Shown here: positions 33,724 to 42,218 of the stretch, piece by piece
Position numbering within the stretch: the stretch's first letter is position 1
How the letters are laid out: every line of letters begins with the position of its first letter
DNA from: Bin80 sp965261255
GTDB lineage: Bacteria; Bacteroidota; Rhodothermia; Rhodothermales; Bin80
Assembly: GCA_965261255.1 (NCBI GenBank)
Contig: CBDHCQ010000004.1
Coordinates: 3,038,001 to 3,102,000 of the forward strand
Reading direction: 5' to 3'
Length of the DNA stretch: 64,000 bases
Program-made: the position numbers and the translations under genes
Notes under the pieces: generated by a model
Told to the model about the DNA's origin: nothing
The model's database searches: none
Seen by the model: only the letters and a program-made list of their open reading frames with translations

Positions 33724-35232
33724 TTAATCAGGACGCATGAGCGGAAACAGGATTACGTCACGGATACTGCGCTGGTTGGTCATCAGCATGGCAAGACGGT
33801 CAATTCCCACGCCCAGCCCGGCATTTGGCGGCATACCATATTCAAGAGCACGCAAATAGTCATGATCCATCTGCATCGCCTCAGAGTCTCCTCCCTGGCG
33901 AAGACGTACCTGGTCCTCAAACCTTGCACGCTGATCATCCGGGTCGTTAAGCTCACTGAAAGCATTGCATAACTCCTTGCCCCCTACGAACATCTCAAAA
34001 CGCTCAACCAGCCCTTCTTTGCTGCGATGTCGTTTGGCTAGCGGACTGAGCTCGAGCGGATAGTCTGTGATGAAAGTGGGCTGGATCAAATGAGGCTCGA
34101 CCGAGAAACTAAAAATCTCATCCAGCAGCTTGCCATTGCCCATAGAGGTCGAGGTCTCAATGTTCAGAGAATGGGCCACCTGGAGAAGGACGTCCCGATC
34201 TTGCCCGTACAGATCATGGCCTGTACGTTCCGCTATCGCTTCAAAAAAGGGAACCCGGGGCCATGGTCGCTCAAATGAAATTACTTCTTCACCGTGCTGC
34301 ACGTGGGGTTGGCCATGAAGTACACAAGTGACAGACTCCAGCATCTCCTCTACCAGATCCTGCATCCAGACATAGTCCTTGAAGGCCACATAGAGCTCCA
34401 GCATAGTGAACTCAGGATTGTGGAAACGGCTCAGGCCCTCATTCCGAAAATCTTTGGCAATCTCATACACGCCGTCAAAACCACCGGTGATGCATCTTTT
34501 CAGGTATAGTTCATCGGCAATGCGCATGTAGAGGGGCATATCAAGCGCATTGTGGTGCGTCTTGAACGGCCGCGCAGATGCTCCGCCATAGACCGGTTGA
34601 AGAACGGGAGTCTCAACCTCAATGAACCCTTTTTCATCCAAAAATTTTCGGATGGCTGTCACCATACGGGCACGTTGCACAAAAATCTCGCGCACATGTG
34701 GGTTAATGACCAAGTCCACATAGCGCTGTCGGTAGCGAAATTCCTTCTCAGTGACCTCGTTGAAAACAACGCCCTCCTGCTCCTTGATAATTGGAAGGGG
34801 ACGTAGCGCTTTGGCCAGAAGCTCCAGCTTTGAAACATGGACTGTGATCTCGCCCATGCGTGTGCGAAATACCTTTCCTTCAATGCCAACGATATCACCG
34901 ATATCAATATGGCGCTTGAATACTCTGTTATAGAATCCTTCTGGCAGGTCATCGCGACGAATATATGCCTGCATACGCCCCGTTGCATCCTGGAAATCGA
35001 AAAAGGATGCTTTTCCCATTATTCGCCGACTCATCAGCCGGCCTGCCATGGAAACCGTTTCCTGGGGAGCCACCTCATCAAAGTTTTCCAGTACGGGTAC
35101 CACATGATCGCTGACGGGCCACGCGTATGGGTAGGGATTGACCCCAAGGTCTTCTAACGCCTCTCTGGACTTCCGGCGTATTTGCTCCTGATCTGTGAGT
35201 TGGCGCGCGGAAAATGAAGAACTATCTTGCAT
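33724..35232 (-). CDS. lysS: Lysyl-tRNA synthetase, class II
   Basis: 502 residues. The N-terminal OB-fold anticodon-binding domain has AGRLMSRRIMGKASFFDFQD. The class II catalytic domain has motif 1 around FIEVETPVLQPVYGGASARPF, motif 2 FRNEGLSRFHNPEFTMLELY, and motif 3 GLGVGIDRLAMLMT near the C-terminus. RRMIQ-type and PLSKRHR-like elements (SPLAKRHR) are typical of LysS. It starts within the 3' end of the upstream cyclophilin gene, an 11-bp overlap, so these minus-strand genes are probably co-transcribed. Confidence 0.96.
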   Translation of the reverse strand: MQDSSSFSARQLTDQEQIRRKSREALEDLGVNPYPYAWPVSDHVVPVLENFDEVAPQETVSMAGRLMSRRIMGKASFFDFQDATGRMQAYIRRDDLPEGFYNRVFKRHIDIGDIVGIEGKVFRTRMGEITVHVSKLELLAKALRPLPIIKEQEGVVFNEVTEKEFRYRQRYVDLVINPHVREIFVQRARMVTAIRKFLDEKGFIEVETPVLQPVYGGASARPFKTHHNALDMPLYMRIADELYLKRCITGGFDGVYEIAKDFRNEGLSRFHNPEFTMLELYVAFKDYVWMQDLVEEMLESVTCVLHGQPHVQHGEEVISFERPWPRVPFFEAIAERTGHDLYGQDRDVLLQVAHSLNIETSTSMGNGKLLDEIFSFSVEPHLIQPTFITDYPLELSPLAKRHRSKEGLVERFEMFVGGKELCNAFSELNDPDDQRARFEDQVRLRQGGDSEAMQMDHDYLRALEYGMPPNAGLGVGIDRLAMLMTNQRSIRDVILFPLMRPD

Positions 35233-35965
35233 AGTCTGCTAGTGGACGGACCTCCATGGTAATATCTAACATAGGTCTGTCACCGTTAGGGTTTCCGCGT
35301 TGACCGGCTCTGGAGGGAGTCAGTACCCGCGTGATCCGATCCAGTACATCATAGCCCTCGACCAGTTCACCAAAAACAGTGTACATCCCATCCAGCATTG
35401 GCGCACCACCCTCGGTTGTGTAGGTGGCTCTCGCCTCACTTGAGTATTCAAATGTTGTGTCGGGGATCATTTGCTGCAACCGATTCTGCACTTGATCCAG
35501 GAATTCTTCCGGATAAATACTCCCATGCACGATATAAAACTGACTGCCGTTGGACTCCCTGTTGGGATTCATATTGTCGCTTGCCCGTGCTGTGGCGAGT
35601 GCACCGCGTTTATGGTAGCGTCCGGGGACTATTTCGGCCGGAATTGTGTAACCGGGGTCTCCCATGCCGTCATTGTTCGGATTATCATCCTTTGAGTTCG
35701 GGTCTCCACCCTGAATCATAAATCCACCGATCACACGATGAAAGGTGGTACCGTCAAAAAAACCGTCATCCACGAGTTTTTTGAAGTTATCTCTGTGGAT
35801 TGGTGTATCGTCGTAGAGTTCAATGACCATTGCTCCCATGGGAGTGGATATCTCGAAAAAATTTGTTGCCGACAAGCCGGAGTTGGCTTGCCTCGCGCAT
35901 CCACTAGTAGTCATCACGGTAATCAGTAACAAGGTGAGGCAGGAAAAAAGTTCAACGGGTCTCAT
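35222..35965 (-). CDS. Peptidyl-prolyl cis-trans isomerase, cyclophilin type, lipoprotein
   Basis: 247 residues. The signal peptide ends in a lipobox (VMTTSGC), so the protein is probably a lipoprotein in the cell envelope. The cyclophilin domain has FFDGTTFHRVIGGFMIQGGDPN, the NGSQFYIVHG segment, and FGELVEGYDVLDRI. It speeds up prolyl isomerisation during folding of exported proteins. It overlaps lysS downstream and the unknown gene upstream (ATGA-type), forming a tight three-gene unit. Confidence 0.93.
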   Translation of the reverse strand: MRPVELFSCLTLLLITVMTTSGCARQANSGLSATNFFEISTPMGAMVIELYDDTPIHRDNFKKLVDDGFFDGTTFHRVIGGFMIQGGDPNSKDDNPNNDGMGDPGYTIPAEIVPGRYHKRGALATARASDNMNPNRESNGSQFYIVHGSIYPEEFLDQVQNRLQQMIPDTTFEYSSEARATYTTEGGAPMLDGMYTVFGELVEGYDVLDRITRVLTPSRAGQRGNPNGDRPMLDITMEVRPLADYAR

Positions 35966-36453
35966 GGGTTCAAGTAGCGGTCAAAATAGCTGAGAATACC
36001 TGCGCGCAGCAGTAACTCTTGTTGAGAAGAACTCAGGTCTTCGGGAAAGTCTTCATGGGGTTCCCAGATCCAGTAGCCATCTGTTTCCTGGCCGATTCGC
36101 TCAAAGCATCCCAGACTTTCCAGTACGCTGTACGTGCCTTCATTGATGATACGCTGTTTTGAAGCTTTATCCAAGTCCGGTGCAAACTCCTGGCGCAATT
36201 CCTGTAAGCCGACCAGGAAAAGAACTCCTTCAAGGTCATCTCCACAACCAAGCGCCTTGTCAAGCCAAGCTCTCAGGGCGGGCCATTTTCGGTCCACAGC
36301 CTCCCGATCTGGTTCGAAAATATTCACCACAGACACATACAATCCAGACGCCCACGCCAACAAAGGGAGGCGATCCTTGTTCCTGTAATCGAGTCCGTAT
36401 GTGTGCAGAATGTACAGTATATTGGATATCCTTGGGAAAACTGACGAAATCAA
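35962..36453 (-). CDS. Hypothetical protein upstream of cyclophilin gene; start uncertain
   Basis: The frame is open from 36729 to 35962, but the part above about 36453 lies opposite the signal-peptide coding region of the next gene and is unlikely to be used. There is no internal Met. A TTG at 36453 gives 163 residues and is the best available start, although it is back to back with the plus-strand ATG. The product is mixed alpha-helical with no signal peptide; visible segments include RLPLLAWASGLYVSVVNIFEPD and a C-terminal EDLSSSQQELLLRAGILSYFDRYL. I do not recognise the family. Its stop overlaps the cyclophilin start, so it probably belongs to the same operon. Confidence 0.5.
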   Translation of the reverse strand: MISSVFPRISNILYILHTYGLDYRNKDRLPLLAWASGLYVSVVNIFEPDREAVDRKWPALRAWLDKALGCGDDLEGVLFLVGLQELRQEFAPDLDKASKQRIINEGTYSVLESLGCFERIGQETDGYWIWEPHEDFPEDLSSSQQELLLRAGILSYFDRYLNP

Positions 36454-38750
36454 TGAAACAGCTACTTCTTCTTGCTGCTGGCCTGCTGATCGCGACCAGC
36501 GCACAAGCTCAATCTTTCGGCGGGGCACTAGCGATGACAGAGCAACATGCATTTGTCGGAGAAACCGGGAATACGGCGTTTCCTGGAGAGGTGTACATTT
36601 ACACTCTAGACAACCTTGAGGGAGCGCCAACCGTATTGTCCGTGAATGAAGAACTAGAGCGGTTTGGCCGCACAATTGTAGCTGACGGAGAGACTTTATT
36701 GATCGGAGCCATTGACGCCGATGAAGCACGTGGAGCCGTCTACGTATTCAAATATGATGACACATGGCAGCAAGTTGTCCGCCTCACTGCATCAGACGCA
36801 TCGCCTGGCGACCAGTTTGGTTCTTCGATCGCGGCGGATGGAGATGTGGTTTTAATCGGTGCACAGGGGCGATCAGAATCGACCGGGGCAGTTTATGTTT
36901 TCTCGAAAAAAACTGACGGTACATTTTCGGAAACCGGTATGCTGCCAGCTGAAGACATTAATCCAGGAGATGGCTTTGGATATGTCGTGGCAATTGAGGG
37001 CAATCTCGCAGTCGTTGGCTCACCAGCCCAAATGGAGAATATGGGTGCTGCGCATGTATTTATGCGCGGAGCAGAGGGTTGGTCACAGATCAGCAAGTTG
37101 GCGCCTGATTTTCTGACCGAAAGAAGCAGAATGGGTAGCGCAGTAATGGTGCATAAGGAGCGGGTGTACGTATCTGCCCCCACGCAGAGCCTAGTCCTAG
37201 AGTACGAATGGGATCCTGAGTCTAGTCAGCTGCGCATGCGCGGTCAACTCACCCCATTCGATGCACAACGGGCATCTCAGTTCGGGACTTCCCTGGCAGC
37301 CAGTGGTAATGAAATCTGGGTTGGTGACGGTCGTAGTGGACGGGGAAGAGGCGTTGTGTATCGGTTTATGTCTGATGAAGAGGGTTGGACAGGGGTATTG
37401 AAGCTGCCGCCTGACGAAGAAATTGGTCGCGCAGCGTTTGGCAGCAGTCTGGCACTTTATGGAGATCATGCTGTCGTGGGCGCTGTTCGTATGGACTCCA
37501 GAGCAGGAGGGGCCATACTCTTGAATAGGAGCGAAGGTGAATGGTCGGCAGTGGCGACCCTCATCAACGAAGTCAAAGGTTACGAAGCGATCACTGGGGA
37601 AGAAGTGCGCTGTGCAGAAGGCAAAGCGTCAAGGTGGTCATGCCAGGATGTTGATCTGACATCGTTCCTGCCACTGCCTGAGATGGGAGGCAACCGCGGT
37701 TCCAGACTGAATGATATCTGGGGATGGACCGACCCTCAAACCGGCCAGGAATACGCACTGGTGGGGCGTAATGACGGTACCTCCTTTGTGGATGTAACCA
37801 ATCCGGAAATGCCACGATATGTTGGAGATCTGCCGATGACGGCAGGCTCCGTCGCAAATGTGTGGAGAGATATCAAAGTATATGCCGACCACGCCTATAT
37901 AGTCGCTGATGGTGCAGGACAACATGGTGTACAGGTTCTTGATTTGAACCGGTTGCGCGAGGTTGAGGGTGAGCCGGTGACGTTTTCAGAGACAGCACAC
38001 TATGCAGGAATTGCAAGTGCACACAACATTGTTATTAACGAAGAAACGGGATTTGGCTTTGTGGTTGGTGCCAGCGGTGGAGGAGAAACCTGTGGTGGCG
38101 GCTTGCACATGCTTGACTTGCGTGATCCCCCCAATGTGTCCTTTGCCGGCTGCTTTGCTGACCCAAATACAGGTAGGCGCAATACAGGTTATTCTCACGA
38201 TGCACAGTGCGTAGTGTATGCTGGTCCAGATTTAACCTATAATGGTAAGGAAATTTGTCTCGGATCCAATGAAACGGCTCTGAGCATCGCGGACGTGACA
38301 GACAAGGACAACCCGATAGCTATTTCTGCAGCTTCCTATCCCAATGTGGCCTACACACACCAGGGATGGCTAACCGAGGATCACAGATACTTCTATATGA
38401 ATGACGAGGGGGATGAACCGAGAGGACTGGTTGAAGGCACGCGGACGCTTGTCTGGGATGTTTCCGACCTAGACGACCCGGTGCTGGTAACTGAATACAT
38501 TGCAAGTACGCCAGATACGGATCACAACCTTTACATCAAAGACAACCTGATGTATCAGTCCAACTACGGGGCAGGTCTGCGTATTCTTGATATCACAAAC
38601 CCGGAATCTCCGACGGAGATTGGGTTTTTTGAGCCAGGTCCAGGGTCCTCATCCTGGAGTAATTATCCTTATTTCAAGAGCGGTACTCTGATCGTTACGA
38701 GTGGGAACGAGGGTCTGTTCATTCTCAAAAAGCGAGCAGTGGACATTTAG
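36453..38750 (+). CDS. Secreted FG-GAP/choice-of-anchor B family protein
   Basis: 765 residues from the ATG at 36453, which starts a clear signal peptide (MKQLLLLAAGLLIATSAQA). The frame is open upstream to 36159, but that part is antisense to another gene and has no signal. Residues about 25-370 hold integrin-type FG-GAP-like repeats (FGSSIAADGDVVLIGAQ, FGYVVAIEGNLAVVGSP, FGSSLALYGDHAVVGA). Residues about 375-765 match the choice-of-anchor B architecture: LNDIWGWTDPQTGQEYALVGRNDGTSFVDVTNPEMPRYVGDL is its hallmark region, followed by SAHNIVINEE and TDHNLYIKDNLMYQSNYGAGLRILD. Such proteins are secreted or surface-attached with unknown function. No sorting tail is visible at the C-terminus. Confidence 0.85.
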   Translation: MKQLLLLAAGLLIATSAQAQSFGGALAMTEQHAFVGETGNTAFPGEVYIYTLDNLEGAPTVLSVNEELERFGRTIVADGETLLIGAIDADEARGAVYVFKYDDTWQQVVRLTASDASPGDQFGSSIAADGDVVLIGAQGRSESTGAVYVFSKKTDGTFSETGMLPAEDINPGDGFGYVVAIEGNLAVVGSPAQMENMGAAHVFMRGAEGWSQISKLAPDFLTERSRMGSAVMVHKERVYVSAPTQSLVLEYEWDPESSQLRMRGQLTPFDAQRASQFGTSLAASGNEIWVGDGRSGRGRGVVYRFMSDEEGWTGVLKLPPDEEIGRAAFGSSLALYGDHAVVGAVRMDSRAGGAILLNRSEGEWSAVATLINEVKGYEAITGEEVRCAEGKASRWSCQDVDLTSFLPLPEMGGNRGSRLNDIWGWTDPQTGQEYALVGRNDGTSFVDVTNPEMPRYVGDLPMTAGSVANVWRDIKVYADHAYIVADGAGQHGVQVLDLNRLREVEGEPVTFSETAHYAGIASAHNIVINEETGFGFVVGASGGGETCGGGLHMLDLRDPPNVSFAGCFADPNTGRRNTGYSHDAQCVVYAGPDLTYNGKEICLGSNETALSIADVTDKDNPIAISAASYPNVAYTHQGWLTEDHRYFYMNDEGDEPRGLVEGTRTLVWDVSDLDDPVLVTEYIASTPDTDHNLYIKDNLMYQSNYGAGLRILDITNPESPTEIGFFEPGPGSSSWSNYPYFKSGTLIVTSGNEGLFILKKRAVDI

Positions 38751-38756
38751 AGTCCT

Positions 38757-38797
38757 AACCCAACTTTGTCAAACCAGATGGCAGAGTTGGGTTTCAT
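38757..38797 (+). terminator. Probable terminator after the choice-of-anchor B gene
   Basis: A 9-bp stem, AACCCAACT (38757-38765) with AGTTGGGTT (38785-38793), with a further T after it and a 19-base loop. The T-run is short, so efficiency is uncertain. Confidence 0.6.
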
Positions 38798-39244
38798 GTC
38801 TAGGGGTTGTGTATTCCAAGTGGGATCCGTAACGTGGCGTGCGGAAGCGGTGCATTTGCTCACGGGTAAAAAGCCCAGATTCACGACGTGTACTCCTCCT
38901 TAAGACGATTGGGGTAACACACTCCAGATGGAGTCACCGTGTCAGCGTTCTGTGTAGGCTACACTAAGTAAGATTAATAGGTGCATGCACTGGGAAACCA
39001 GCGGCGTAATCATACTGGCTTATCCGCCTTAGAACCAAAACTTCAAGTGAAGCGCCCGCCTCGTTCATCAGGTAATCGGAACAGATAGTCAAGATCGGAC
39101 GAGATATGTCCGATCTTGAGGCCAGTGTTGAAGCACTTTCATCTGATTCATTGAACAGGCAATGGCTCCTCACAAAATCGCCACCGTCGTGTCGGTACGG
39201 CGATACCAAACGGCACAACGAATCAAACGGTACAGGGAAGTTGG
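38798..39244. other. Intergenic region with a perfect 12-bp-stem hairpin
   Basis: No convincing gene; the 84-codon minus frame 38964-39218 has no recognisable features. The notable element is TCAAGATCGGAC (39089-39100) / GTCCGATCTTGA (39108-39119), a perfect 12-bp inverted repeat with a 7-base loop GAGATAT and no T-run. It could be a symmetrical protein-binding site or an mRNA 3'-end structure for the minus-strand propeller gene that ends at 39245. Confidence 0.5.
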
Positions 39245-40336
39245 TCAGTCATTGACCGCTGCTGGAGGTATGAACCTGTATCGTATCAATGCCGGATTGC
39301 CCAAATCTCCGTTCTCCATCGGCACATGCTCGCCAAGGAAGAACAGATAACCATTCCGAGCTGTTTTTGGGGACTTGTAAGGCACCGTGCTCACTGCCTT
39401 GAACTGGATGCTGGTGCTCACAATGCTCAGGCCCCTAACATCTCTACTCGTTACGTTCTCTGTGCGATAGGCTTCGTCAATACCCGAGAATTCCCCCATG
39501 CGAATGTCCTCATCCAAGGCATACAGCCCTACCAGTAGAGGATAGGCATTTAGCACTCTTTGTCGTCGCCGTGTGCCTAGTCCGGCAGGAATATCTTGAT
39601 CTCGTCTGACGAAGAAATCAGGCCGAGTCTTAGCCATCCCGGAGTTACCATGTACAACTCGGGCATCCATGTCCTCGTGGTACTTGTACCATGGGCCGCT
39701 ATCAATGCAGGCGATGTCTCGCCCCGCGGTGCCATGGAAAGTTCGATTGAGTCGGTTAAATTCTGGATCTTTCAAGACGATCTCCCGTCTTGATTCCAGG
39801 TCCAGCGAATAGACATCCATGATGGACATTGATGGGCCCTTCGGCCCCCGGAATGCATACATAGAATCGCCCAGTGTACAGAAAGACTGGATCGGCATAA
39901 CCTTCCGTTTGGCAGCCAAGCAGTTCCCCGATCGATCGAAAACCACTATGGTACCTCCTAGTGTCGTCATTATGATGCGATCACCATCGGCAAAACGCGA
40001 GATCCACAGACTATGCCCAAAGTCGCTTGGAAAGCACGTATCCATGCTGTAAGTCGCCTGATGCAGCCCCGTAGGGGCGAACAGGTGAGCCAGATCCGAT
40101 TGGATGTCCGTGATGAGGACGCTACCAGAAGCATCGACATCCATGAACCAGATCCACCCTAGAATCACGGAGGGATCCAGCACCAGCGTATCCTCCACCA
40201 CAAACAGATCCTCGAATGGCACCATTTCCGACGCATAAACCACCGCTTGGGAGGAGGCATCGGAACGGGGTGCGTATCCGGTAAGGAGTCCCGCGAGCGC
40301 AAGGCAGGCTACCAGCCCTGCACGCAGAAATCTCAT
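39245..40336 (-). CDS. Secreted six-bladed beta-propeller protein (second locus)
   Basis: 363 residues from the ATG at 40336, which gives a normal signal peptide (MRFLRAGLVACLALAGLLTGYA). An ATG at 40363 would add nine polar residues before it. Unlike the propeller at 9755 there is no lipobox Cys. The body shows blade-like repeats: WFMDVDASGSVLITDIQSDLAHLF, ISRFADGDRIIMTTLGGTIVVFDRSG, and CTLGDSMYAFRGPKG. Pairwise similarity to the 9755 propeller is weak, but fold and length agree. It lies directly downstream of a small Cys-rich secreted peptide on the same strand, repeating the gene order of the 9239-10789 locus. Confidence 0.65.
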   Translation of the reverse strand: MRFLRAGLVACLALAGLLTGYAPRSDASSQAVVYASEMVPFEDLFVVEDTLVLDPSVILGWIWFMDVDASGSVLITDIQSDLAHLFAPTGLHQATYSMDTCFPSDFGHSLWISRFADGDRIIMTTLGGTIVVFDRSGNCLAAKRKVMPIQSFCTLGDSMYAFRGPKGPSMSIMDVYSLDLESRREIVLKDPEFNRLNRTFHGTAGRDIACIDSGPWYKYHEDMDARVVHGNSGMAKTRPDFFVRRDQDIPAGLGTRRRQRVLNAYPLLVGLYALDEDIRMGEFSGIDEAYRTENVTSRDVRGLSIVSTSIQFKAVSTVPYKSPKTARNGYLFFLGEHVPMENGDLGNPALIRYRFIPPAAVND

Positions 40337-40390
40337 GGCTGTAATCCAGTATTCATCCTTCATTCGAGACCTAATTCAATTCAGCGCTCA

Positions 40391-40714
40391 TTACGTTACA
40401 CGATGGACATCATCCGACAAGACCGGCAATAATGCACTGGGCCAGCACCCGAACAAGCAGATGGGTATAATTTCCTCCGTTACTGGCAACAGACAATCAT
40501 CATCTTCACCTTCACCCTTGCAAGCAAACATTATACCACACGAGGTCTCTCTCTCGTCATCGCAGTAGTCCGTTCGATCTTCAAATTCACGAAAACTCAA
40601 ACTACCGTCCAGAGCGACCTCGGCCCCAACCGGAAAGATCAATCCGGCAATGACGATGATCGGTACAAGCGGCATACCCGTAGCGACTCTCAGGCCACGC
40701 TGTCTCAGGCCCAT
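40391..40714 (-). CDS. Small secreted Cys-rich peptide (second locus)
   Basis: 107 residues from the ATG at 40714. A leader with basic N-terminus and hydrophobic core (TGMPLVPIIVIAGLIFPVGA) is followed by an acidic mature part with six cysteines (YC, SC, AC, DC, IC, GC) and acidic runs (DDERE, GEGEDDD). The stop is 27-54 bp before the propeller gene, depending on its start. Size, leader and Cys content parallel the peptides at 9239 and 9496, although sequences do not align outside the Cys pattern. No known family was recognised. Confidence 0.55.
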   Translation of the reverse strand: MGLRQRGLRVATGMPLVPIIVIAGLIFPVGAEVALDGSLSFREFEDRTDYCDDERETSCGIMFACKGEGEDDDCLLPVTEEIIPICLFGCWPSALLPVLSDDVHRVT

Positions 40715-41153
40715 ATTGCCTGCCTGGACCTGTATTAGGACTAGCCTTACCAGATCTCGAGGCTTATTTCAATTAGTCTAAAGAGTGCCGACGCATTCTG
40801 CGTCTGGCCCTCGCACTAAGGACGCGTATAGTACGCCAGTCTCTAAAATCCAACTATTGATTCCGCGAATTCCTATGCTCTTGGCCTCCTGTGCGGCTCG
40901 AAGAGAATAGGGTGTACCGAAATCTCCGCAATTGAAGCCTGTATTGGGAGACGGCTGAACCTCTTGCAAAATTAATCTATGCCCTTCTTGAAGAATTTTG
41001 GTTCTGTTTGCTAGCCCAGTGTGTAGCGCGATAATATGTGATAGACTCATCTATTTGAAGAGGTGGCAGACCGGTCTCGCGCAGAATATTTTATCGCGGG
41101 GGCACCGTCCCGATTATCTGCATTCGCGGATATCACGTTTTTGAAAACAGCGG
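40715..41153. other. Intergenic region, one doubtful frame
   Basis: A 90-codon minus frame (41050-40778) has moderately protein-like composition but no leader, no recognised family and no clear ribosome binding site. Otherwise nothing is visible. The promoter of the Cys-rich peptide gene should lie just above 40714. Confidence 0.35.
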
Positions 41154-42218
41154 TCAATCGGCAAGTGTCGCACCAAAACCTGGGGTTTCCAGGAGGTGCA
41201 AATATCCACCAGACAAAACAAATCCACCCTTTGCAGCATCGCGGGAGAGGTCAAAGCTCCCATCCAGATCGAGGTAGCGTGTCTGGGAACAGGCATAAGC
41301 GGTGTGCAGTGCGGCAGCAATACTGATTACACTCTCATCCATGCAACCCCACATCAGGTCAATACCCGCCAGCTGTGCTAAATCTGAGATACCCAGCGCA
41401 CCGGTAATACCCCCACATTTCATGAGTTTGATATTCCAAATACCAAACGGCATGTCAACCGCCAACCTAAGAGCATCCTCGGGTCCATGCAGGCTCTCGT
41501 CGGCCGCCATCAATTTTCGGGCTTCTCTTGATAACCCGAGCATAAGCTCTTCATTTCCCCCGCCAAGAGGCTGCTCAATAAATTCAAGATTCAATGCATG
41601 CGATTCATGCGCAAGCTGTCGAGCCTGTTCAATGGTATAGCCCTGATTCGCATCAACACGAATTTTTATATCCGCTGAACAGAACTCCCGCAGTGCCCGC
41701 AAGCGTTCAAGATCCTCATCATAATTCAATCCGAGTTTGACCTTTAGGCATCTGAATCCGCGCCCGACATATTCACGCGCTTCGCTGAGGGTCTCTTCCA
41801 ATGGCAGGATGCCAATCGTAATGGAGGTGGGTAAGGCTTTCACACATTGTCCGAGCATCGCAGCTACGGGAATCCCCATACTCTGTGCCAAGAGATCGTA
41901 CAATGCCATATCCAGGGCTGCCATTGCGGAGGGATGCTGCACACAATCCTTTCGCAATCGGCGAGTCAGAGATCTAAGTGGTCGTGGATCGCTCCCTTTC
42001 AGAATGTCATGCGCGCAAGCGTCCAGAGCTCCAAGACACGCTTCCGCATTTTCACCAGTTACGGCAGTGGGAGCAGCACAACCAAGACCGAAAAAACCTC
42101 GATTACTTTCTAGCCGGACAAAATGTAGGTCGACCGCACTGACCACTCGTGTTGCAATCACGTATGGGCGCGTCAAGGGCAGTTGATCAGTCCAAGTATC
42201 TACACCAGTAATGATCAT
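41154..42218 (-). CDS. dgcA: Dipeptide epimerase-family enolase-superfamily enzyme (DgcA-like)
   Basis: 354 residues from the ATG at 42218, which overlaps the upstream TGA (ATGA); the longer frame to 42299 lies inside the neighbour. Enolase-superfamily barrel with the KxK catalytic pair in FRCLKVKLG, metal ligands in IRVDANQGYT, LEFIEQPL and MAADES, and the second acid-base Lys in NIKLMKCGG. This pattern is that of L-Ala-D/L-Glu epimerases. Paired with a DUF1611 protein, the better analogy is the DgcN-DgcA pair, reported to process D-glutamate through an N-acetylated intermediate with DgcA as the racemase. Which substrate is used here cannot be decided from sequence. It could instead recycle murein dipeptides. 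Confidence 0.8.
   Translation of the reverse strand: MIITGVDTWTDQLPLTRPYVIATRVVSAVDLHFVRLESNRGFFGLGCAAPTAVTGENAEACLGALDACAHDILKGSDPRPLRSLTRRLRKDCVQHPSAMAALDMALYDLLAQSMGIPVAAMLGQCVKALPTSITIGILPLEETLSEAREYVGRGFRCLKVKLGLNYDEDLERLRALREFCSADIKIRVDANQGYTIEQARQLAHESHALNLEFIEQPLGGGNEELMLGLSREARKLMAADESLHGPEDALRLAVDMPFGIWNIKLMKCGGITGALGISDLAQLAGIDLMWGCMDESVISIAAALHTAYACSQTRYLDLDGSFDLSRDAAKGGFVLSGGYLHLLETPGFGATLAD

Noticed and set aside
36159..36452. Upstream extension of the choice-of-anchor B protein
   Set aside because: It would hide the clear signal peptide at 36453 and is antisense to another gene.
41302..42186. Plus-strand frames opposite the epimerase gene
   Set aside because: Ser/Arg-rich antisense frames with no family match; the minus strand encodes a conserved enzyme.
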